Of a stretch of DNA of 5,754 bases, positions 1-5,754 are shown in pieces. Below the pieces are notes generated by a model. It was not told the origin of the DNA, did not search any database, and saw only the letters and a list, made by a program, of their open reading frames with translations. Source of the DNA: a bacterium HR32 (GTDB lineage Bacteria > Sysuimicrobiota > Sysuimicrobiia > Sysuimicrobiales > Sysuimicrobiaceae); contig BEII01000131.1 of NCBI GenBank assembly GCA_002898935.1, forward strand, positions 1 through 5,754. Reading direction: 5' to 3'. Each line of letters opens with the position of its first letter. Within the stretch, counting starts at the first letter, position 1. The translations under genes were made by a program, and so were the position numbers.

Positions 1-381
1 ACGGCCTCTCCGGGCGCCCTGTCCTCCACCCAGGTGGGCCCCGTGGCCCCCTTCGGAGCCTCTGAATACCTGCTGCGGGTTACCCAGGTGCGCGGACCCC
101 GGGGCGCTACCAACTCCGTGCAGTCCCACCCCGGTTCCGTAGCCGTCTACGTGTTGGCCGGCGAACTGTGCGTGCGCACCACGGCGGGTCAAGCTCGCCT
201 GGCCGCGGGACAGGCTGCTGCAGTCGCAGGGATCGGCACCACCCTCCAGAGCTCCAGCTGCGGGAGTAGCGACCTGCTGGCCCTGGTGATGTCCGTGACG
301 GACGCTTCGCGGCCCTTCTCCTCACCTGCCCGGTTCCCCGTGCCCGAGCTTCCAAGTCACGAGCCGGTGGACCCTCGCTGA
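1..381 (+). CDS. Cupin-fold protein, 5' end outside window
   Basis: The frame is open from the first base to the TGA at 379-381, so the gene starts upstream. The GTG at 34 is only an internal candidate. The visible 126 residues look like one small beta-barrel cupin: a 'SHPGSVAVYVLAGE' strand pair, then alternating hydrophobic strands with 'AGQA' turns, and a tail 'DASRPFSSPARFP' of the kind found in small stand-alone cupins. The usual first motif has two His and a Glu. Here one His is seen (SHPGS, encoded near 127-129) and the Glu position after HPGS is Val. The second-motif His is also not evident. It may therefore bind no metal, or act as a binding or structural protein. The Ser/Thr/Gly-rich start of the visible part could follow a signal peptide outside the window. 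Substrate unknown. The gene converges on the minus-strand genes and is followed by a strong hairpin. Confidence 0.7.
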   Translation, partial: TASPGALSSTQVGPVAPFGASEYLLRVTQVRGPRGATNSVQSHPGSVAVYVLAGELCVRTTAGQARLAAGQAAAVAGIGTTLQSSSCGSSDLLALVMSVTDASRPFSSPARFPVPELPSHEPVDPR

Positions 382-398
382 AGCAGGTTTGGCTCCAC

Positions 399-429
399 CC
401 GGCGGGCCGTCGTGTAGACGGCCCGCCGG
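399..429 (+). terminator. GC-rich hairpin after the cupin gene, probable terminator
   Basis: A perfect 13-bp inverted repeat (arms 399-411 and 417-429, loop GTGTA) begins 17 bases after the cupin stop codon. The stem is almost all G/C. There is no U-tract on the plus strand after it (the next bases are CCTACCC), so it is not a textbook intrinsic terminator. Its position between convergent genes suggests transcription termination or 3'-end protection, possibly in both directions. Confidence 0.55.
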
Positions 430-482
430 CCTACCCACTTGTCTGGTGGACGACCCGGCGGTTGGACGAGGCCGCTCGATCA

Positions 483-511
483 CCCCAAAAATCGCTGCGC
501 GATTTTTGGGG
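483..511. repeat. Perfect 13-bp inverted repeat with A5/T5 tracts
   Basis: Arms 483-495 (CCCCAAAAATCGC) and 499-511 (GCGATTTTTGGGG) are perfect reverse complements around the 3-base centre TGC. The A5 and T5 tracts stand out in GC-rich surroundings. The T-run lies inside the stem and is followed by GGGG, so it fits an intrinsic terminator poorly. It could be a bidirectional terminator, a repetitive extragenic palindrome, or the end of a small mobile element. The chimeric minus-strand reading frame that starts in the C26 fragment stops at 480-482, immediately beside it. Confidence 0.75.
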
Positions 512-521
512 ACCCCGATCC

Positions 522-549
522 CGTGTGCCCGAAGGATTTTCGGGACACG
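522..549. repeat. Second hairpin beside the 483-511 palindrome
   Basis: CGTGT (522-526) plus CCCGAA (528-533) pair with TTCGGG (539-544) plus ACACG (545-549). This makes 11 base pairs with one bulged G at 527 and a 5-base loop. It lies 10 bases from the 483-511 palindrome. Read on the minus strand, the sequence GTGTCCCGAAAA resembles the style of insertion-sequence termini, but no transposase is present and this resemblance is only suggestive. Confidence 0.55.
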
Positions 550-664
550 CTCCTGATATGGCAGGGACCGGTCAAGCCCTGCCCGTCGTTCGCCGTTTCA
601 TGATCGCCTCCCAGCTGGGCGACTGACCGACGCGGAAGGCCACGAGCGAAGAGGCGTCGTCGAC
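550..664. other. Unassigned sequence between hairpins and C26 fragment
   Basis: No convincing gene is seen here on either strand. A minus-strand frame runs through to 480, but past about position 725 its translation is Arg/Ser/Gly-rich and no longer resembles the peptidase it starts in. Plus-strand frames are short and unrecognised. The 8-base string CCTGATAT occurs at 552-559 and again at 675-682, which is too short to be firm evidence of an insertion boundary. Confidence 0.4.
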
Positions 665-878
665 GGTTGATCACCCTGATATCCGCGGGTCTGCGCCGCA
701 TGACCGTGAGCCGTCGGGAGCTGCCTCGCTCTAGCCTGTCCAGTTTCGCATGGGGGTCCGACTGCCCTGCCACCAGCACGACCGGTAGTCCCCCTACGTC
801 CTCGACTGCGCGGCGGTAGTCCGCCAGGTGCCGCTGGGGTCCCTGCGACCAGGTGATGCCCACCCGAGGCTCACGCAT
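665..878 (-). pseudogene. Truncated peptidase C26 (gamma-Glu-GABA hydrolase-like), N-terminal fragment
   Basis: From the ATG at 878-876 the first ~50 residues match the N-terminus of peptidase C26 / class-I glutamine-amidotransferase-like hydrolases (PuuD type): 'RVGITWSQGPQ', then 'DYRRAVEDVGGLPVVLVAG', which is the usual first beta-strand, the helix with the Tyr, and the second strand. After 'KLDRLER' (about 725) the family resemblance stops in this frame. In the next frame 'DGSRSCGADPRISG' and a stop can be read. This is a plausible worn copy of the family's DG-hydrophobic-GGxDxxP segment and suggests small deletions. The catalytic Cys nucleophile region (GICRG-like) and the His/Glu dyad are absent. 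The start overlaps the end of the amidohydrolase fragment by 8 bases (ATGCGTGA), a typical coupled operon junction. A family match from sequence alone is probable, not certain. Confidence 0.6.
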
Positions 879-1018
879 CTCTCAGCGGGTACAGCCTGGC
901 CGCGTTGTCGTGCAACAGCAGCCGGGCGACTTCTTCTCGGTCACTCCGCGAGGAAACCCGCCTGGGCCGCCTCCCGGAGGGCCCGGTCGAGTGCTTCCCG
1001 CAGATGTCTTGCCGCCAC
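871..1018 (-). pseudogene. Amidohydrolase C-terminal remnant with frameshift
   Basis: Two adjacent minus-strand frames join into a typical C-terminus of a metal-dependent amidohydrolase (TIM-barrel, amidohydrolase_2 type). From 1018 one frame reads 'ARHLREALDRALREAAQAG' and 'FLAE' before a TGA at 943-941. The overlapping frame then continues 'SDREEVARLLLHDNAARLYP' and 'LRDA', with a TGA at 873-871. The 'DREEVARLLxxNAARLY' segment is the characteristic last helix of this family. One indel near 943-950 explains the break. The metal-binding HxH and the rest of the barrel (roughly 250 residues) are missing. The fragment begins 14 bases after the glycosyltransferase stop, as if a deletion had joined the two. 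The broken state of the following C26 gene supports decay rather than a single sequencing error. Confidence 0.6.
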
Positions 1019-1032
1019 CCACTACAGCCCCC

Positions 1033-2441
1033 CTAAGGGATGGCCCGGCGGTAGGAGCCCAGAGCCAGCCACTCGCCCACCTGCGGGTCGCGTTCCACGG
1101 AGTCACTTTCTCCCCACGGCGCGGCGTGTTCGGTCTTGAACCACAGGGTCCGACCCGTGGCCGCGGCGTACGCGCAGTTCAGGAGCGCGAGGGGGGTGGA
1201 GAGCATCTGGTGAGCGGTGAACAACAGGTACGCGGCGAACCCTGCAGCCACGCGCCAAGGCGCTGCGCGGACCTCCACGGCCGCGGAGGTGATGAGGGCC
1301 GCGGTGAGCAAGCCAAAGGCACCCACGGTCAGGGGTTCGGGGAGGGACCGGGGCAGCGGCAGCAGGTAGTAAGGCTCCAGCGCGCCGCGCAGGAGCGTGG
1401 CGGCCGCGTAGGCGTGGCTGGCGAAGACCGCCGCGGGGATTAGGACCGAGCCTGTCAGGAAGAGCAAGAGGTCGGCCTTCTGGAGTAAGGTCATGTGGCC
1501 CCGCAGGATCCGCAGGGCGTGGTCCACCAGCGCCCGCAGCACGCCCTCCGACCAACGGGCCCGCTGGCGCACGAGGCCGGCCCAGGTGGGCACGGACTCC
1601 TCCCACACCACCGCCTCCTCGCAGTACCGGACGCGCCAGCCCAGGGCGTGGAACCGGATGGCGAGGTCGATGTCCTCCGTGGGAGCCTGCACGTTCCAAC
1701 CGCCGGCAGCCTCGAGGGCCCGGCGGTTGATGAGCATCCCGTTGCCGCCGAACAGCACGTGGGCCCCCCACCGCTCTCGGGCCCGCTGGGTCGCGCTCTG
1801 GTAGGCTGCGAACTCGTGCTCCTGTCCGCGCGCCACCCAGGTCGCCTCTCGGTGGTAGAACAGGCGCCGGCCCTGGACCCCGGCCACCCCCGGCTCGAAC
1901 AGGTATGGGACCGCCCGCAGGAGAAACTCCGGGTCGGGACGGGCGTCGGCGTCGAACACCGCGAGGATCTCTCCCCGCGCGAGCTGCGTGCCCAGGTTGA
2001 GGACCGCGGCCTTCCCAGGTGGGGTCCCCTGCGGCACCCGGACCACCCGCACCGGCACCGGTACCGGGACCCGGGCCGCCCGCTCACCTGTGCCGTCCTC
2101 GGACCGGTCGTCCAGTACGAGCACCTCGAACCGTGGCCGGCCCGCCCGGTCGTGGTAGCGCAACGCTCCCATTGCCCGCAGGGTGTCCTGGATCACCCGC
2201 GCCTCGTTGCGTGCGGGGATCAGGACCGAAACCGTGGGTAGCCGCACCGGGCGCACCGGTTCCGCCCGCCGGCCGCGCGCGGCCACCCCGAGCAGCTGCG
2301 TGCACGCCCCGTACCCGGAGTACAAGAGGAACAGGAGCTGCAAAGCCACCAGGTCCCGCGTGCGCACGGTGTACGCCACCAGGCCGAGCCACAGGGCCGC
2401 CACCAAGGCCACGCCCAGCAGCGTAGTGATCCGCCGTGCCC

Positions 2442-2445
<4 letters not shown>
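1033..2445 (-). CDS. Membrane-bound processive family-2 glycosyltransferase
   Basis: Encodes 470 residues. The GTG at 2445-2443 is chosen because GGGAGGAG lies 7 bases upstream and the GTG overlaps the mtnA stop as GTGA; an earlier in-frame ATG (2607) would give an Arg-rich, non-homologous leader inside mtnA. Two N-terminal membrane segments (about 7-26 and 32-54) precede a GT-A domain (about 71-306). The domain has the 'SVLIPARNE' strand, DD (112-113), the metal-binding DAD (165-167), 'GGNGMLINR' near 233-242, TED (256-258, catalytic base Asp) and QRARW (294-298). These are the D, DxD, TED and QxxRW signatures of processive GT2 enzymes such as cellulose, poly-GlcNAc and hyaluronan synthases. 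Three more membrane segments follow (about 326-344, 372-390, 398-421), then 'GRTLWFKTEH' and a short soluble tail. It probably polymerises a sugar from a UDP- or similar donor at the inner membrane and extrudes it. The sugar cannot be deduced. It is the last intact gene of the string. Confidence 0.88.
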
Positions 2446-3479
<1,034 letters not shown>

Positions 3480-3484
3480 GGTCG

Positions 3485-3492
3485 TCACCTCC
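3485..3492 (-). promoter_or_regulatory. Near-perfect Shine-Dalgarno deciding the mtnA start
   Basis: GGAGGTGA on the minus strand is fully complementary to the standard 16S rRNA tail (TCACCTCC). The GTG at 3488-3486 lies within it and cannot be well used. The GTG at 3479-3477 is 5 bases downstream, the expected distance. Confidence 0.8.
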
Positions 3493-3506
3493 CGAGCGGG
3501 GCGGCG

Positions 3507-3917
3507 TCAGGAGACGGGGAAGACCGGAGGGTGTGTGTCGTAGGAGCGGGCGCGCTCCGCGCTGATGGCCACGTGGCTGGGCGTGAACAGGAAGATGTCG
3601 TCCGCCACCCGCTGCAGGTGGCCGTCCAGCGCGTAGTCCACGCCGCACAGGAAGTCCACGATGCGCTGGGCCACCTCGCGGTCCGCCTCCCGCAGGTTCA
3701 CCACGATCGGCCTTCGGCCCTTCAGGTACTCCGCCGCCGTCCGGGCGTCGTCGAAGGTCCGGGGCTGCAGCACCACGATCTCCATCTGACGGGTGGTGTG
3801 CAGGCGCAGGATCGGCGCCCGGCGCCGCTCCTCCCCTTCCTCCAAAGGCTCCTCCTCGGGCTCGTCGTCGAACCCGAGCCACCCCATCAGGCGCTGGATG
3901 GCTCCCACGGCGTTCAC
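3507..3917 (-). CDS. sepF: Cell division protein SepF
   Basis: SepF is a cytoplasmic, membrane-associated protein that polymerises, binds the FtsZ C-terminus and anchors the Z-ring in Gram-positive bacteria, cyanobacteria and relatives. The 136 residues show the family layout: an N-terminal amphipathic helix (about 1-15, 'AIQRLMGWLGF') for membrane targeting, an acidic linker (17-30), and the DUF552 domain (about 45-120) with 'FDDARTAAEYLKGRRPIVVN', 'AQRIVDFLCGVDYALDGHLQ' and 'DDIFLFTPSHVAI'. The 'FLCGVD' stretch replaces the more common FLSG-A/T form, a mild variation. Start is uncertain: GTG 3917 has only a G-run before it, while GTG at 3908 follows GGGGGTGA by 5 bases, copying the mtnA arrangement, and would give 133 residues. 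It sits 36 bases after yggS, as in the ylm cluster (ylmE-ylmF). No ylmG or divIVA follows; mtnA takes their place. Confidence 0.93.
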   Translation of the reverse strand: MNAVGAIQRLMGWLGFDDEPEEEPLEEGEERRRAPILRLHTTRQMEIVVLQPRTFDDARTAAEYLKGRRPIVVNLREADREVAQRIVDFLCGVDYALDGHLQRVADDIFLFTPSHVAISAERARSYDTHPPVFPVS

Positions 3918-3953
3918 CCCCGCTGCGGTGTCGTCCCCTCTCGGGGCCCGGGC

Positions 3954-4730
3954 TCAACTGTCCCGGACGCTGCGTACGCGCTCCGTCTCCGCCGTTGGCC
4001 GTTCGCCTAGCAGGGCGCGCCCGAGCCGCACCCAGGTGGCGCCCTCCTCGACCGCGACCTCGAAGTCGTCCGTCATGCCCATGGAGAGCTCGCGGAGCTC
4101 AAGCCCGCGGTCTGTGCGTATTCTATCACGCAGGTGCCGCAACGCGCGGAACACCCAACGGACGCTCTCGGGGTCCGGGCTCAGGGGCGCCACGGTCATC
4201 AGCCCCTCCACCCGGAGGCCCGGAAGCGAGGCCACGAGCTCGACCAGTTCCGGCGCAGCCTCCGGCGCCACCCCGTGCTTGGTGGGCTCGCCCGCCACGT
4301 TCACCTCCACCAGGACCCGCACCGTTCTACGCGCCGACGTGGCCCGGCGGCTCAGCTCGTGCGCCACGGTCCCTGAGTCCACCGAGTGGACCCAGTCGAA
4401 CAGCTCCACCGCCCACCGGGCCTTGTTGCGCTGCAGGTGCCCCACGAGGTGCCAGGTGGCAGCGGCCTCTTCGCCCACGAGGTCGCGCACCGCGGGGATC
4501 TTCGCGCGCGCCTCCTGGACGCGGTTCTCGCCCAGGTCCCGCAACCCGGCCCGCACCACGGCCGCCGCCGCCTCAGCCCCGAAGCCTTTGACCACCGCCA
4601 CCACCCGGACTTCCTCGGGGTGGCGGCCGGCCCGGCGGCAGGCCGCCGCGATCCGCTCCCGGACCGAAGCGAGCCGCGCCCCGACCGCTGCGGGGTCTAG
4701 CGCACCCGCGGGGCTGCCACGAACGCCCAC
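3954..4730 (-). CDS. yggS: PLP homeostasis protein, YggS/YlmE/PROSC family
   Basis: YggS-family proteins are single-domain alanine-racemase-fold proteins that bind pyridoxal 5'-phosphate without known catalysis and buffer cellular PLP and amino-acid balance. The 258-residue product (family about 220-260) has the PLP-binding lysine in 'VVAVVKGFG' (Lys48), 'DLGENRVQEA' (65-74), 'WHLVGHLQRNK' (93-103), 'GLMTVAPL' near 166-173, 'LSMGMTDDFEVAVEEG' (215-230) and 'VRLGRALLG' (234-242), all family hallmarks. The GTG at 4730 is the only reasonable start in this frame near the family N-terminus, with GGGGAGGA 10 bases upstream. An ATG at 4877 would add a non-homologous leader antisense in character and internal to pgeF. 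The gene overlaps pgeF by 34 bases, the ylmD-ylmE order known from Bacillota. Confidence 0.93.
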   Translation of the reverse strand: MGVRGSPAGALDPAAVGARLASVRERIAAACRRAGRHPEEVRVVAVVKGFGAEAAAAVVRAGLRDLGENRVQEARAKIPAVRDLVGEEAAATWHLVGHLQRNKARWAVELFDWVHSVDSGTVAHELSRRATSARRTVRVLVEVNVAGEPTKHGVAPEAAPELVELVASLPGLRVEGLMTVAPLSPDPESVRWVFRALRHLRDRIRTDRGLELRELSMGMTDDFEVAVEEGATWVRLGRALLGERPTAETERVRSVRDS

Positions 4731-5419
4731 TGGCTGGCGGTCCTCCCCTCGCGCCGGTACGAGTAGAACCAGTCCGCCTCGCACGCGGTGCACACGGTGG
4801 CCACGGTCACACCTTCCGGGCGGACTCCCGCGGCGCACAGCTGCGCCCGGGCCACGGCCCGCAGGTCCAGCTGCCATCGCCCGGGCCTGCCCGGGCTGAA
4901 GGCTTCAGGCCACTGCTGTAGAGCTTCCCACACCGGCGCGTCCACCTCGTAGCAGCACGGCCCCACGCACGGCCCCACCGCGCACCGCAACGAAGCCGCC
5001 ACAGAGCCCGCGTCGGCGAGGCTCCCTACCGCCCGCGCCAGGATCCCTGCCGCAAGCCCCCGCCAGCCCGCGTGCACTGCAGCCACGCGCCCGGACGTGG
5101 GGTCCGCCACCAGGACGAGTGGGCAGTCCGCGCCTCGGACCCGCAGCGTGACGCCGACTTCGGCCGTCCACAGGCCGTCGGCGCCGGGCACGGTGCGGCC
5201 CACGTCTCCCTTGCCCACGCGGACGATGGTGCCGCCGTGCACCTGTTCGACCTCCACCACGGCCGCGGGGTCCAAGCCGCTGGAACGGATGGCTTCGCCG
5301 TCCGCGTCCCCGCGGCGGGTGGTGAAGGCGTGCGGGATCCCTGCCGCCTCCAGTAACTCCGCCCGCAGGGTGGGCACGCCGGCGCACCACACTACCCGGA
5401 ACCCGCTGCTCGGTTCCAC
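4697..5419 (-). CDS. pgeF: Peptidoglycan-editing factor PgeF (multicopper polyphenol oxidase / YfiH / YlmD)
   Basis: PgeF-family enzymes (formerly the DUF152 'laccase domain') hydrolyse wrongly incorporated UDP-MurNAc-L-Ser precursors in E. coli, protecting peptidoglycan composition; relatives act as purine nucleoside hydrolases or phosphorylases. The 240-residue product carries the metal and active-site signatures: 'EQVHGG' (58-63, His61), 'GADCP' (96-100, Cys99), 'VHAGWRG' (115-121, His116), 'GPCVGPCCYEVD' (149-160), and C-terminal 'CTACEADWFYSYRREG' (200-215). The Cys/His set expected for Zn binding is complete. The GTG at 5419 is 2 bases after the phnE stop; the upstream GGTGGTG is only a modest SD, consistent with coupling to phnE. 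An ATG at 5515 would run inside phnE and add a Gly-rich non-family leader. The family is often misnamed polyphenol oxidase. Confidence 0.94.
   Translation of the reverse strand: MEPSSGFRVVWCAGVPTLRAELLEAAGIPHAFTTRRGDADGEAIRSSGLDPAAVVEVEQVHGGTIVRVGKGDVGRTVPGADGLWTAEVGVTLRVRGADCPLVLVADPTSGRVAAVHAGWRGLAAGILARAVGSLADAGSVAASLRCAVGPCVGPCCYEVDAPVWEALQQWPEAFSPGRPGRWQLDLRAVARAQLCAAGVRPEGVTVATVCTACEADWFYSYRREGRTASQWAFVAAPRVR
4741..4748 (-). promoter_or_regulatory. Ribosome binding site for yggS inside pgeF
   Basis: GGGGAGGA ends 10 bases before the GTG at 4730. It lies within the last codons of pgeF, supporting the overlapping start of yggS. The spacing is slightly long. Confidence 0.55.
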
Positions 5420-5421
5420 CG

Positions 5422-5754
5422 CTACACCACCCGCTCCCGCACCTTCGCGCTCAGGTAGTCCATCAGGGCCACCACCAGGGTGATGGCCCACACCGCGGTG
5501 GCGGCCTTCTGCCACAGCAGGAGGTTGATGTACTGCATGAGCAGAAACCCGATGCCACCCCCGCCGACGAACCCGATGACCGTGGACATGCGCACGTTGA
5601 TGTCCCAGCGGTAGATGGTGAACGCGATGAACTGAGGGACGATCTGCGGGATCACCGCGTACCGCACCACTTGCAGGCGGCTCGCGCCCGTGGCCTCCAC
5701 CGCTTCGCTGGGGCCGGGGTCGATGGCCTCGATGGCCTCGGAGTACAGCTTGCC
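5422..5754 (-). CDS. phnE: Phosphonate-type ABC transporter permease PhnE, C-terminal part
   Basis: The last 110 residues are in the window; the 5' part lies beyond the right edge. The fragment begins 'GKLYSEAIEAIDPGPSEAVE' and continues 'ATGASRLQVVRYAVIPQ', the cytoplasmic EAA loop that docks onto the ATPase (PhnC). It then has 'YRWDINVRMSTVIGFVGGGG' plus 'IGFLL', the PhnE-typical loop and membrane segment, then a final hydrophobic span ('AVWAITLVVALMDYLSAKV') and a charged tail. PhnE forms the membrane channel of phosphonate, phosphite or organophosphate importers with PhnC and the binding protein PhnD. Substrate cannot be told from this part. The stop is 2 bases before the pgeF start, so the transporter genes probably feed transcription into the division genes. 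Confidence 0.92.
   Translation of the reverse strand, partial: GKLYSEAIEAIDPGPSEAVEATGASRLQVVRYAVIPQIVPQFIAFTIYRWDINVRMSTVIGFVGGGGIGFLLMQYINLLLWQKAATAVWAITLVVALMDYLSAKVRERVV

Noticed and set aside
382..870. tRNA, small RNA or CRISPR array in the gene-poor stretch
   Set aside because: There is no cloverleaf with a T-loop GTTCRA pattern and no regularly spaced repeats. The hairpins differ in sequence.
853..2241. Long plus-strand frames opposite the glycosyltransferase
   Set aside because: They are antisense to intact GT2 motifs and have no recognisable domains.
3480..3506. Possible SAM riboswitch or leader before mtnA
   Set aside because: The gap to sepF is only 27 bases, too short for a riboswitch; it holds just the SD.
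4731..4877. Extension of yggS to an ATG at 4877
   Set aside because: It lies inside conserved pgeF sequence and adds a leader unlike any YggS protein.
3793..4899. 368-codon plus-strand frame opposite yggS and sepF
   Set aside because: The Ser/Arg/Thr-rich translation without domain features is an antisense shadow, common in GC-rich DNA.
5420..5515. Extension of pgeF to an ATG at 5515
   Set aside because: It would overlap the conserved end of phnE, and its residues are a Gly-rich shadow of that frame.
5721..5742. Tandem ggcctcgat repeats near the right edge
   Set aside because: They encode the conserved 'EAIEAID' of the PhnE EAA loop, so coding constraint explains them.

Overview
The window is GC-rich bacterial chromosomal DNA. 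Its core is a tight, co-directional minus-strand gene string, read from the right edge leftwards: phnE (C-terminal part) - pgeF - yggS - sepF - mtnA - a membrane family-2 glycosyltransferase. All five internal genes appear to start with GTG, and neighbours either overlap or are separated by 36 bases or less. Transcription and translation are therefore probably coupled along the whole string. The pgeF-yggS-sepF order matches the ylmD-ylmE-ylmF part of the division cluster seen in Bacillota and related Gram-positive phyla. Together with the base composition and Shine-Dalgarno (SD) sequences close to GGAGGTGA, this suggests a GC-rich Bacillota-like or other Terrabacteria-group organism, possibly a thermophile. 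That placement is inference; no rRNA or tRNA gene is present to test it.

Layout. Positions 1-381 (+) hold the 3' part of a small cupin-fold protein with poorly conserved metal ligands. Positions 382-about 670 are a non-coding stretch between convergent genes. It has a strong GC hairpin just after the cupin stop, a perfect 13-bp inverted repeat with A/T-tract arms, and a third hairpin; this may be a small repeat element or a decayed insertion-sequence end. Positions about 670-1018 (-) carry two decayed gene fragments whose ends overlap by 8 bases: the C-terminus of a metal-dependent amidohydrolase, with a frameshift, and the N-terminus of a class-I glutamine-amidotransferase-like peptidase C26. 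Positions 1033-5754 (-) are the intact string.

How the genes may fit together. PgeF (peptidoglycan-editing factor), YggS (PLP homeostasis) and SepF (FtsZ membrane anchor) serve cell-wall fidelity and division. MtnA isomerises methylthioribose-1-phosphate in methionine salvage. The glycosyltransferase probably makes or exports an envelope polysaccharide. PhnE is the permease of a phosphonate-type ABC importer. The shared operon says they are co-expressed, not that they form one pathway. I found no CRISPR array, no complete mobile element and no clear new defence or biosynthetic system. The most unusual parts are the junction at 382-1035 and the linkage of division, salvage and transport genes.
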